In this document: positions 46,114 through 54,858 of the stretch, piece after piece
Position numbering within the stretch: the first letter of the stretch is position 1
Layout of the letters: each line of letters opens with the position of its first letter
Origin: Paracoccaceae bacterium
GTDB lineage: Bacteria; Pseudomonadota; Alphaproteobacteria; Rhodobacterales; Rhodobacteraceae
Assembly: GCA_021296235.1 (NCBI GenBank)
Contig: JAGWAS010000001.1
Coordinates: forward strand, 212,904-276,903
Direction: 5' to 3'
DNA: 64,000 nucleotides
Program-made: the position numbers and the translations under genes
Notes under the pieces: generated by a model
Database searches by the model: none
What the model was told of the DNA's origin: nothing
What the model saw: only the letters and a program-made list of their open reading frames with translations

Positions 46114-47343
46114 ATGATGCCCCTCGTGGTCATGAAATTTGGTGGCACATCAGTCGATGGAATCCGACGCATCAGGAACGTTGCGGCCAAGGTTCAGGTG
46201 GAAACTTCTGCGGGCAACAATGTCATTGTGGTGGTTTCCGCAATGGCGGGACGCACCACGGAACTTTCCGAAACCGTCGGAAACATCTCCCGGATGTTCG
46301 ATGCCAGGGAGTTCGACGCGGTGGTTTCGACCGGGGAAAACGTAACCGCCGGACTGTTGGCGCTTGCTCTGCAGGATCTGGGCGTTCCGGCCCGAAGCTG
46401 GCAGGGTTGGCAGGTTCCGGTGCGAACCAACTCGGCACATGGCGCCGCCCGAATTGAAAACATTCGCACGGAATCCATTGTCACCAAGTTCGCGGAGGGG
46501 ATGAAGGTCGCGGTTGTTGCCGGATTTCAGGGGATAACGCAGGACGGGAGAATATCGACGCTTGGCCGGGGCGGTTCGGACACAACCGCCGTGGCGTTCG
46601 CCGCAGCCTTCGCCGCCGAAAGATGCGATATCTATACAGATGTCAGCGGGGTCTACACCGCCGATCCACGCCTTGTTTCCAGGGCCCGGAAGCTGAATCG
46701 AGTTTCATATGAGGAAATGCTTGAGTTTGCTTCACTCGGAGCAAAGGTGCTCCAGACCCGGTCGGTTGAATTGGCAATGCACAACAAGGTTCGGCTGCGG
46801 GTGTTGTCGAGCTTCTGCGATGGCCCGGGAACACTTGTCTGCGAAGAGGAGGAAATCATGGAACAAAGAGCAGTTTCGGGTGTCGCAAGTTCCCGCAACG
46901 AGGCAAAGGTAACACTGATTTCGGTCGCGGACCGGCCGGGAATCGCCGCGGCGGTGTTTGGATTGCTGGCCTCTGCCGACGTCAATGTCGACATGATAGT
47001 CCAAAACATCTCCGAGGAAGGAAGGACGGACATCACGTTCTCCTGCCCCGTTGAGCATGTGAGCAAGGCGGAGATTGCACTCAATGAAGTATTGGAGTCA
47101 GGTGCCGTCCGCTACCGTTCAATCGTCGCAGACACCGAAGTTTGCAAACTGTCGGTGGTCGGAATCGGAATGCGTTCGCAGTCGGGCGTTGCCGCAAAGA
47201 TGTTCAAGGCGCTTGCCGATGACGGAATCAATATCCTTGTGATTGCAACATCCGAGATCAAGATCTCTGTCCTTGTGGACCGGAAATACATGGAGCTGGG
47301 TGTCCAAGCCCTGCACGACGCATTTCAGCTGGACAGGTGCTGA
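46114..47343 (+). CDS. lysC: Aspartate kinase
   Basis: A 409-residue aspartokinase, first step toward lysine, methionine and threonine. Kinase domain starts VVMKFGGTSVDG and has LGRGGSDTTAVAFAAAF and ERCDIYTDVSGVYTADPR. Two C-terminal ACT domains (about 265-405; VTLISVADRPGIAAAVF and SVVGIGMRSQSGVAAKMF) should bind lysine or threonine for feedback inhibition. TAGGAGGTC immediately precedes the ATG. The stop lies three bases before ptsP, so the two are co-transcribed. Confidence 0.97.
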   Translation: MMPLVVMKFGGTSVDGIRRIRNVAAKVQVETSAGNNVIVVVSAMAGRTTELSETVGNISRMFDAREFDAVVSTGENVTAGLLALALQDLGVPARSWQGWQVPVRTNSAHGAARIENIRTESIVTKFAEGMKVAVVAGFQGITQDGRISTLGRGGSDTTAVAFAAAFAAERCDIYTDVSGVYTADPRLVSRARKLNRVSYEEMLEFASLGAKVLQTRSVELAMHNKVRLRVLSSFCDGPGTLVCEEEEIMEQRAVSGVASSRNEAKVTLISVADRPGIAAAVFGLLASADVNVDMIVQNISEEGRTDITFSCPVEHVSKAEIALNEVLESGAVRYRSIVADTEVCKLSVVGIGMRSQSGVAAKMFKALADDGINILVIATSEIKISVLVDRKYMELGVQALHDAFQLDRC

Positions 47344-47346
47344 GCA

Positions 47347-49620
47347 TTGGCAACCAAGCAACATCCGCGCCAAAAGGAAGCTGATTCCCGAACATTGCTG
47401 GTTCGGCTTCGAGAAATGGTGGCCGAAGTCAGCGGTGGGCAGAACAGGTTGGACCAGATTACCCGCACAATTGCGGACGGAACGGGTCATGACGTCTGCT
47501 CAATCTATCTGTTGCGCGATCCATCGACCTTGGAGCTCTGCGCTTCGGCGGGCCTGAATGCCTCGGCCGTTCACTTGACCCGCCTTCGGGTTGACGAAGG
47601 GCTGGTGGGGAAAGTCGCCCGCAGGATGGCTCCATTGAACACGGCAAACGCACCGCAGGAACCCGGATTTCGGTTCATGCCGGAGACTGGGGAGGAGGTC
47701 TTTAAGTCCTTTCTTGGGGTCCCGCTGCAGCGGCTTGGCGAACCGCTGGGCGTATTGGTGATTCAGTCCCGTGAATCCCGCCTGTGCAGCGATGACGAGG
47801 TTGTGATGCTCGAAGTTGTTGCCATGTTCCTTGCGGACATGACGGAACTTGGCGCATTCGTTGCTGACAACCAGGCAATGGCGGCACCGCATACGAGATC
47901 GGTGGAGTTCAATGGCGGGATCGGTCAGGAGGGATTGGCGGAAGGCCATGTTCTGCTTCACGAGCCGCGGGTTGTACTAACCAACCCTGTCGCCGATGAC
48001 CCTGAAATCGAATATGGCAGGCTGGAAGATGCAATCGGCAAGATGCGCGGCCATGTCGATGAGTTGGCCATGATGGCAAGGCGCAGTGCCAACGTGGAAC
48101 AGCGTGAAATTGTTGAAACATACCGAATGTTTGCGAATTCGCGCGGCTGGGTCGACCGAATCAGGGATCACATCAGGGGCGGATTGTCGGCGGAGGCTGC
48201 TGTGGAGATGGAGCAGTCAAACGCCCGGGCCCGAATGGCGCAGGTGCCTGACGCCTATATCAGGGAACGCCTGCACGATCTCGATGATCTGTCCAACAGA
48301 CTCCTGCGGACGCTGACCGGCCAAGGGCTTGGTCAAAGAGACAACATTCCGGAAGACCCAATTCTTGTGGCAAGGCAATTGGGGCCCGGAGAATTGCTTG
48401 AATACGGGAGAGGATTGAAGGGCGTCATTTTGGAGGGCGGGTCCATCGGTTCGCACGTAACCATAATCGCCCGCGCAATGGCAATTCCCCTGCTGATCCA
48501 CGTTGAGGGCATAACAACCGAGGCCCTCAACGGCGATCAGGTGTTTGTCGACGGGGAAAGGGGAGTTGCCTATCTCCGCCCCGGTGCCGAGATCGCCGAT
48601 GCATTCCGGAACAGGATCAGCCACCGCGCGAGCCAGACGGAAAGCTACAAGAACATCCGGAACAAGCCGGCAACCACGCGGGATGGCGAGACGATCTCGC
48701 TTCACATGAATGCCGGCGTCATGACGGACTTGCCCAATCTTGAGAGTTCCGGCGCCGAGGGGGTCGGACTTTTCCGGACCGAGCTTAGGTTTCTGGCCAA
48801 ACCAGCTTTGCCGCGCCGGGGTGAACTTGCAAGGCAATATTCGGACGTGCTGGATTCTGCCGGAGGCAAGCCCGTGGTATTCCGCACCCTCGACATTGGT
48901 TCGGACAAAGTTCTGCCCTACATCAACCGCGAAGACGAACCCAACCCGGCACTCGGCTGGAGAGCGATCCGTATCGGCCTTGAGCGAACAGGAGTGCTGA
49001 GGATGCAGGCGGAGGCATTGATTCGAGGAGCAAAAGGGCGCCCGCTCACCGTCATGTTTCCGTTGGTGGCGGAGCCGAACGAATTTTATCGCGCCCGCGA
49101 AATATTCAACGAGATCGTCGACAGTGAACGAAAACGCGGTCGCCCGGTTCCATCCGAATTGAAAATGGGGGCCATGCTCGAAACCCCGTCCCTGGCCTTC
49201 GCTCATGACGAGTTCTTTGAACTGACGGCATTCCTTTCGATCGGGGGCAATGACCTCAAACAGTTTTTCTTTGCGGCAGATCGGGAAAATGAACGCGTTC
49301 GCAGTCGCTACGACACCCTCAGTCTCAGTTATCTCGGATTCATTGAGCACATTGTGGAACGTTGCCGCAGTTCCGGCACCAGACTCAGCTACTGCGGCGA
49401 GACTGCCGGGATGCCGCTGGAAGCGATTTGCCTCTCTGCAATCGGTCTTCGAATGTTGTCGATGCGGTCCGCATCGATTGGGCGGGTGAAGCACAATTTG
49501 CGTCGGGTCAGCCTGGAGGAGGTGCGTGTGGCGATCCAAGCAGCACGAGCCGACAATGCACAATCGGCGCGCCAGCATGTCGCCGATGCGCTGGGTCCCG
49601 CGCTCTACTTCAATCCGTAG
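47347..49620 (+). CDS. ptsP: Phosphoenolpyruvate-protein phosphotransferase PtsP (EI-Ntr)
   Basis: Enzyme I of the nitrogen PTS, 757 residues: an N-terminal GAF domain (about 20-160, DVCSIYLLRDPSTLELCA), the HPr-binding and phospho-His domain with GSIGSHVTIIARAMAIP, and the PEP-binding barrel with GVGLFRTELRFL, FRTLDIGSDK, SIGGNDLKQFFFAADR and the catalytic cysteine in SYCGETAGMPLEA. It phosphorylates NPr, signalling nitrogen and potassium state rather than moving sugar. The start is a TTG at 47347, three bases after lysC; an ATG at 47419 is an alternative. Confidence 0.94.
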   Translation: MATKQHPRQKEADSRTLLVRLREMVAEVSGGQNRLDQITRTIADGTGHDVCSIYLLRDPSTLELCASAGLNASAVHLTRLRVDEGLVGKVARRMAPLNTANAPQEPGFRFMPETGEEVFKSFLGVPLQRLGEPLGVLVIQSRESRLCSDDEVVMLEVVAMFLADMTELGAFVADNQAMAAPHTRSVEFNGGIGQEGLAEGHVLLHEPRVVLTNPVADDPEIEYGRLEDAIGKMRGHVDELAMMARRSANVEQREIVETYRMFANSRGWVDRIRDHIRGGLSAEAAVEMEQSNARARMAQVPDAYIRERLHDLDDLSNRLLRTLTGQGLGQRDNIPEDPILVARQLGPGELLEYGRGLKGVILEGGSIGSHVTIIARAMAIPLLIHVEGITTEALNGDQVFVDGERGVAYLRPGAEIADAFRNRISHRASQTESYKNIRNKPATTRDGETISLHMNAGVMTDLPNLESSGAEGVGLFRTELRFLAKPALPRRGELARQYSDVLDSAGGKPVVFRTLDIGSDKVLPYINREDEPNPALGWRAIRIGLERTGVLRMQAEALIRGAKGRPLTVMFPLVAEPNEFYRAREIFNEIVDSERKRGRPVPSELKMGAMLETPSLAFAHDEFFELTAFLSIGGNDLKQFFFAADRENERVRSRYDTLSLSYLGFIEHIVERCRSSGTRLSYCGETAGMPLEAICLSAIGLRMLSMRSASIGRVKHNLRRVSLEEVRVAIQAARADNAQSARQHVADALGPALYFNP

Positions 49621-49680
49621 CGGAAAAGGCGGCACCGCGCGCTTGAAACTTGACGATCACAAATTGCGCCCGGGCAATTG

Positions 49681-50247
49681 TCAACCAAACGACTCCGGGC
49701 ACCACCTGCCAATCGAACCTAAAGGAAGTGATGCCCCGGAACCGTCGATCCCAAGCCAAAGCAACCTGGCCGGGTCCGTCGGCGGCGGAAAGCTGACTCC
49801 CTCACACCGTTTGAACCCAAAACGGGAATAGTAAGCATGATCACCGACCAGAACCACAAACCGCCAACCTGCCTTGCGCGCTCGATCAAGTCCCTCGCGG
49901 ATTAACCATGCACCGATGCCCTCACCCTGCCTGGTTGGGTGTACCGCGATTGGCCCAAGCAACAGTGCTTCGTACTCCCCGCTTCCCACGCTTATGGGCC
50001 AGAACCGGATGGTGCCGGAGATTTCGGCATGTTCATCGCGTGCCACCAGTGCCAATTCGGGCACCGGATCGACACCCGCCCGCAAACGGTAGGACGGCAA
50101 TCCCCTCCTGCCCGTCCCGAAGGCGGTGTCCAGCAGTGTCTCAACCTCCCAATTGTCACCATCGGTTTCGCGTTCAAGCCGCAATCGAAATCCCCACCCT
50201 GAACTTGCCTGCCGCCGCTTCGTATCCCATGCCCCATCGTTGGGCAA
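49681..50247 (-). CDS. GNAT N-acetyltransferase (YhbS-like)
   Basis: A 188-residue acetyltransferase of the YhbS type. Motif A is LLLGPIAVHPTRQGEGIGAW, followed by GWRFVVLVGDHAYYSRFGFK, in which the GDxxYYxRFGF line defines this subgroup. Substrate unknown. It converges with ptsP across 60 bases, which hold no strong terminator. The interval 50248-50596 behind it shows no recognised gene. Confidence 0.9.
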   Translation of the reverse strand: MPNDGAWDTKRRQASSGWGFRLRLERETDGDNWEVETLLDTAFGTGRRGLPSYRLRAGVDPVPELALVARDEHAEISGTIRFWPISVGSGEYEALLLGPIAVHPTRQGEGIGAWLIREGLDRARKAGWRFVVLVGDHAYYSRFGFKRCEGVSFPPPTDPARLLWLGIDGSGASLPLGSIGRWCPESFG

Positions 50248-50596
50248 ATTGTGGATTCATGCGATTCCGAAAGGCCCAGATTGGCAGGGCACGACCATCC
50301 AATTGGATTTTGGGGCAGCGTAACGCATGCGTGCCGCGCTCTCGAACCCGACAACCCAAGGGTTTACCAGAAGTGTCAATGAAGAATCGGCCGCACAATT
50401 GATCCGGGCCATCCGTTGGCAGTGAAACTACGCAACCACCTGAAACCGGCCAACGCGGAATTTCGGGTTTTTCTTGTTCATGGAACAATCAAATCGCCTG
50501 TTGAATATAGGCAATCGGCGGCGAAAAGCAGAAAGGAGCAATGCAGCCAACATTTCGGATTCAGTGAGCGACATCCCGTCGCGGAAGGCTGTAGGG

Positions 50597-50763
50597 GCTC
50601 GGATTATTCGGTCATGAATTGGGCGGTTTTTCCCACGTTCCCCGTGTGCGTCTTTTTTGTTTGATCAGGTGCAATCCGGTACAGCTCTTCTTTCCCAAGC
50701 AGGTATTTTCAGGTAGCAGCGCCATCCAGTCAAACTTAATTAGGAAGCTGTTGGTGCGGTCCG
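50597..50763 (+). repeat. 167-bp dispersed direct repeat, copy 2
   Basis: Second copy of the sequence at 36949-37115, same orientation, about 93% identical with only transitions between the two. Its high-coordinate end abuts an integrase N-terminal relic, while its low-coordinate flank (AAGGCTGTAGGG) differs from the copy 1 flank. The sharp loss of similarity at both ends defines the unit. Confidence 0.9.
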
Positions 50764-50871
50764 TTTGACAAGCAGGGTCAGCCCGTGTCCGCCGCGCCCG
50801 TCGCCGTAGCGCCCTTCTTCTGAGACGTATCTGACGAAGCTTGCGCTGAGGATCACCCGCCGTTTCGTCAT
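50758..50871 (-). pseudogene. Integrase (arm-type DNA-binding domain), N-terminal fragment
   Basis: Thirty-eight codons from an ATG at 50871: TKRRVILSASFVRYVSEEGR then YGDGRGGHGLTLLVKRT. This is the DUF4102-like start of tyrosine integrases (the usual pattern is LSxxFVxxVxxPGRYxDGxGLxLxV). After KRT the sequence enters the 167-bp repeat and soon meets a stop. The core-binding and catalytic domains are absent. It is the mirror situation of the recombinase C-terminus beside copy 1, but the two pieces look like different recombinase classes. Confidence 0.7.
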
Positions 50872-51432
50872 TCTGATCGCCCCTGCCCTATCATCCCGAT
50901 CGTCGCTGGATAATGCTCCGCTTCGCTAACCTTCAGGTAATTCACAAGCATATCCGCAACAGTCGGTCAACATTCCGTTGTCATGGGCAGTGTTGCGATC
51001 ATGATACTTCCCGAAGGGGAACGCATGCGGCAACTTCCGGAAAACACAGATGATCTTGGTTGCCGGATTGGGAACCACCGGAACCCGCACAGCGACCGAA
51101 TTCGATTGGCCGCCAACCGGGAAACCAGATCGCCAACATTTCGAATCCGCGGATGGTTGAGATTTTGTGCGGCACGCATCCAATGGCGGCACGTGCAAGC
51201 CCAGACTGCAGCCATTTCCGATCGGTGCAGAAAGGAAAGCTGGGTTGCCAGCGAATCTGATTTGGCTTCAAAGCTGCACGGCAGTGCATTCCCGTTGCCG
51301 CAGATCAATTCACAAGAAGGCAAGACAATACAGTGGCATGGAGCATGATTCGATGCAAATGCGTAGCTGGTTTGACATCTGCTTCAATACTGCCATAGGA
51401 CAACGTGGGGCCAATTGAGGAGTGCGTGCGGC
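50872..51432. other. Gene-free stretch upstream of the fused E1 gene
   Basis: About 560 bases with only short overlapping frames on both strands and no recognised domain. The final bases contain GAGGAG 12 bases before the E1 ATG. It probably holds the promoter of the dehydrogenase operon, which I cannot place. Confidence 0.5.
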
Positions 51433-53889
51433 ATGCCGAAGGAACTTGTTGTGGATCCAACTTCCACCCGGCGGAGAACTGAAATTGAGTTCAAACCGAT
51501 TCCCGTGCATGCGTACGACCGCAGCCTTGCGGAGGAACGAAAACTGCGGGGCGACGCCGCATTGACGGAAATTCTCCGCCACATGATGGTCGTGCGTGAA
51601 TTCGAGTCGATGATCGCAAGCTTCAAGGCGACCGGATCATACCGCGGCATTGAATATGCCTACCGTGGACCGGCGCACCTGTCGATCGGCCAGGAGGCAG
51701 CGGCTGTGGGTCAGGCCGTTTCGCTGGAACCGGGGGACCAGATTTTCGGTTCACACCGTTCGCATGGGGAATTCATTGCCAAGGGCATGTCGGCCTTTGC
51801 AAAAATGCCGAAGGAAGACGTTGCGGATTTGATGGCCAACCATCGGCAAGGACGGCTGGCCGAAACCGTTGATGCGCATCTTGACAGCGTCGGGACATCC
51901 AATGCGGAAGCGTTTCTGTTGTTTGGCCTGCTTGCTGAAATCTTCATGACCCAACTCGGATTCAACGGTGGCATGGGCGGCTCAATGCATGCCTTCTATG
52001 CTCCGGTAGGAGCATATCCCAACAATGCGATCGTGGGTGCGTCCGCCGGATTGGCGACCGGTGCCGCATTGCGGCGGAAACTGTCCCGGGACGGGGGCAT
52101 TTGCGTTGCGAACATCGGCGATGGCTCCACCGGCTGCGGACCCGTTATGGAGGCAATGAACTTTGCGTCGATGGCTCAGTTCAGGCAGCTGTGGCAAGCC
52201 CCCTTCGATGGCGGCCTCCCGGTGCTCTTCTTTTTCACCAACAATTTCTACGCAATGGGCGGTCAAACCAGTGGCGAAACCATGGGTTGGGATCGGCTGT
52301 CGCGGATCGGGGCCGGAGTTAACCAGGAGCAGATGCACGCAGAAACGGTGGATGGGACCGACCCCTTGGCCGTGGCGGACGCCGTTGCGCGAAAGCGTCA
52401 ACTTCTGGCCCAACGCAAAGGTCCCGCCCTCCTTGACGTCGAATGCTACCGGATCAGCGGGCACTCGACGACGGACGCCAACGCCTACCGCGACCGCGAT
52501 GAGATCAGGCTGTGGAAGCAACATGATGCCATCGAACTGATGGCCGGAAAACTGATCAATGCCGGCCTCCTGCGCGACGATCAGGTAGAGGACATGAAGG
52601 CGGACACCGTCCGCACAATCGAGGCGGTTACAAGTGCCGCTGTCAATCCGAACATAGCACCGCCAGTCGATGTTGGCTCCAATCCCACGCTGATCGGCAA
52701 GTTCATGTTCAATGACACCAGCCAACCGGTCCCATCCGGCATCTCAACATTTACCCATCCCAAAGGGGAAGTGGCAGCGATGCGCGCACTTGCCCGAAAG
52801 GCCCGAAACGGCCGCGATGAAGAGGGCAATCTGCACTCGCCGTTGCGGGCCGTTACGCTGCGCGATGGGCTTGCCGAAGCAATCGTTCATCACTTGGAGC
52901 ATGATCCGCTGCTGATCGCCTATGGTGAGGAGTGTCGGGAATGGGGCGGCGCCTTTGGAGTCCATCGGGGACTATCTGAGGTGCTGCCGCATAACAGGCT
53001 GTTCAACTCACCCATTTCCGAGGCGGCTATCGTCGCAACCGCCATCGGCCATGCGCTTGCCGGAGGACGGTCGCTGGTCGAGTTGATGTACTGCGATTTC
53101 ATAGGACGTGCCGGAGATGAGATTTTCAACCAGCTGGCCAAGTGGCATTCCATGTCAGCGGGCGAACTCACCGTTCCAGTTGTTCTGCGTGCCTCGGTCG
53201 GTTCAAAATATGGTGCCCAGCACAGCCAGGACTGGACAGGTTTGATCACACACATTCCGGGACTCAAGGCGATTTATCCCGCAACGCCGTTCGATGCCAA
53301 GGGACTGATGGCTTCAGCCCTGTCCTCCAACGATCCAGTGGTGGCATTTGAAAGTCAGCGTCTCTACGATCAGGTGGAGTTGTTCGCAGACCGGGTTCCA
53401 GAAGAATACTACCGCATTCCGATTGGCGAACCTGACGTGAAACGAACCGGCGAACACATCACAATCCTGACCTTCGGGCCATCTCTCTACAAGGCGGTCG
53501 CAGCGGCGGACGAATTGGCCCGCGACGGGATCAGCGTCGAAATAATCGACGCTCGGTCCCTAGTGCCATTCAATTATGATCCGGTGCTGACCTCCATCAA
53601 GAAGACCGGTCATTTGCTAATCGTTACAGAAGCAAGCGAGCGGGGCAGCTTTGCGATGACCGTCGCGGCCACTGCGTCAAGGTATGGATTTGCCGATCTC
53701 AAATCTCCGCCGCGCGTGCTCGGTTCACCCAACTGGATCGTGCCCGGTGCGGAAATGGAAAGCACCTATTTCCCGCAGGCGCATGACATCATTGATGTTG
53801 TCGCAGGTGAAATCCTCCCCGATGGCCGCAATCGTCGCCGGGGTGTGCGGAACTGGGACGACCTCGCCCTCGCCCGCGCTGGACTGTAG
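51433..53889 (+). CDS. Fused alpha-beta E1 of a 2-oxoacid/acetoin-type dehydrogenase
   Basis: An 818-residue TPP-dependent enzyme with both E1 subunits in one chain. The alpha half (1-~400) has EILRHMMVVREFESMI, FGSHRSHGEFIAKG, and the TPP motif NIGDGSTGCGPVMEAMNFAS ending at FFFTNNFYAMGGQ; the beta half (~475-810) has YGEECREWGGAFGVHRGL, FNSPISEAAIVATAIG and MYCDFIGRAGDEIFNQLAKW. The fusion is common in alphaproteobacteria. Substrate uncertain: acetoin and branched-chain 2-oxoacids are both possible; the adjacent alpha/beta hydrolase favours an acetoin-like cleavage. A TTG at 51415 is a less likely start. Confidence 0.9.
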   Translation: MPKELVVDPTSTRRRTEIEFKPIPVHAYDRSLAEERKLRGDAALTEILRHMMVVREFESMIASFKATGSYRGIEYAYRGPAHLSIGQEAAAVGQAVSLEPGDQIFGSHRSHGEFIAKGMSAFAKMPKEDVADLMANHRQGRLAETVDAHLDSVGTSNAEAFLLFGLLAEIFMTQLGFNGGMGGSMHAFYAPVGAYPNNAIVGASAGLATGAALRRKLSRDGGICVANIGDGSTGCGPVMEAMNFASMAQFRQLWQAPFDGGLPVLFFFTNNFYAMGGQTSGETMGWDRLSRIGAGVNQEQMHAETVDGTDPLAVADAVARKRQLLAQRKGPALLDVECYRISGHSTTDANAYRDRDEIRLWKQHDAIELMAGKLINAGLLRDDQVEDMKADTVRTIEAVTSAAVNPNIAPPVDVGSNPTLIGKFMFNDTSQPVPSGISTFTHPKGEVAAMRALARKARNGRDEEGNLHSPLRAVTLRDGLAEAIVHHLEHDPLLIAYGEECREWGGAFGVHRGLSEVLPHNRLFNSPISEAAIVATAIGHALAGGRSLVELMYCDFIGRAGDEIFNQLAKWHSMSAGELTVPVVLRASVGSKYGAQHSQDWTGLITHIPGLKAIYPATPFDAKGLMASALSSNDPVVAFESQRLYDQVELFADRVPEEYYRIPIGEPDVKRTGEHITILTFGPSLYKAVAAADELARDGISVEIIDARSLVPFNYDPVLTSIKKTGHLLIVTEASERGSFAMTVAATASRYGFADLKSPPRVLGSPNWIVPGAEMESTYFPQAHDIIDVVAGEILPDGRNRRRGVRNWDDLALARAGL

Positions 53890-53902
53890 AAGGGAGATCA
53901 GC

Positions 53903-54136
53903 ATGGCCACTCGAATTGTTGTGCCTCAGTTGGGCAACGAAATCACCGAAGCGGAAGTTACAGAATTTCATGTTGCGGTGGGTGACACCGTGGTTGAGGG
54001 TGATGCGGTCGCAACCATCACAACAACAAAGATGGCGGTCGAAATCGAAACCCCAGAGAACGGCGAAATCGCTTCAGTCGATGTTGAGGAAGGCAGCATT
54101 GTTAAAATTGGAACTACTCTCTGCACTCTCTCATGA
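53903..54136 (+). CDS. Stand-alone lipoyl/biotinyl carrier protein
   Basis: A 77-residue single swinging-arm domain, RIVVPQLGNEITEAEVTEFH then TITTTKMAVEIETPENGEI. The modified lysine would be Lys43. Its TKM context is between the usual lipoyl DKA and biotinyl MKM, so the prosthetic group is not certain; context with an E1 favours lipoate. AGGGAGA precedes the ATG. The stop overlaps the next gene (ATGA). In AcoC-type E2 proteins this domain and an alpha/beta hydrolase form one chain; here they are separate genes. Confidence 0.85.
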   Translation: MATRIVVPQLGNEITEAEVTEFHVAVGDTVVEGDAVATITTTKMAVEIETPENGEIASVDVEEGSIVKIGTTLCTLS

Positions 54137-54858
54137 CCCCAACGGCAAGGCTTGCCGAGCTTGGAGGCAGCGGTCCGGACACCCTGCTCATTCACGGTTT
54201 TGGATCGGATCGCCTGTGCTGGACGGCCAATGTGCCGGGACTGTCGGAAAAAACGTCGCTCTGGGCCGTGGATCTGCCTGGTCACGGAAAAGCGCAAAAT
54301 GCGGTTGGCGACGGCAGTGCCGCGACCATGGCGGCGGCTGTCGCCCGGACACTTGACACCCACGGTCTCACTCCGACCATCACCATTGGCCATTCTCTCG
54401 GAGGAGCGGTTGCGCTCCATCTGGCAAGATTGCGTCCCGTTGGAAGAATGGTACTGATCGCCCCGCTTGGCGGTGAAAGCACAATCAACACCACCTTTCT
54501 TGACGCGTTCACAACGGCAACGGATGCGGGCAAGCTTCATCGCATTCTGCAATCGCTTGTTGTTAACCCGCAGTTGATTCAACCGCAAATGGCTGAATAC
54601 GTTCTGGAAGGCCTGACCAAATCCCGACGGCGATCTCTTGCCACGATTGCAGCGGCGATGGACGGCATGAAGGTTCCACCGCTTGATGGGGCTCGAATCC
54701 TATGGGGGGCCAAGGACCGGATCAACCCGCTGAGCAAGACGTCAGTTCGAACCGGGAATCACGACCTGCACATAATTCCGGAGACGGGCCACATGCCGTT
54801 CATGGAGGCCGCAACAACGACAAACCGCCTTGTTCTTGAACTGCTCCCCGCTAATTGA
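54133..54858 (+). CDS. Alpha/beta hydrolase (AcoC E2-like catalytic part)
   Basis: A 241-residue alpha/beta hydrolase: LLIHGFGSDRLCW (oxyanion loop), nucleophile Ser in TIGHSLGGAVALHLA, and catalytic His in IIPETGHMPFMEA. It matches the C-terminal domain of AcoC-type acetoin dehydrogenase E2, which transfers or hydrolyses the acyl group from the lipoyl arm. Coupled by a four-base overlap to the lipoyl-domain gene, so together they likely act as a split E2. It converges on and overlaps the SorC gene by eight bases. Confidence 0.85.
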   Translation: MTPTARLAELGGSGPDTLLIHGFGSDRLCWTANVPGLSEKTSLWAVDLPGHGKAQNAVGDGSAATMAAAVARTLDTHGLTPTITIGHSLGGAVALHLARLRPVGRMVLIAPLGGESTINTTFLDAFTTATDAGKLHRILQSLVVNPQLIQPQMAEYVLEGLTKSRRRSLATIAAAMDGMKVPPLDGARILWGAKDRINPLSKTSVRTGNHDLHIIPETGHMPFMEAATTTNRLVLELLPAN

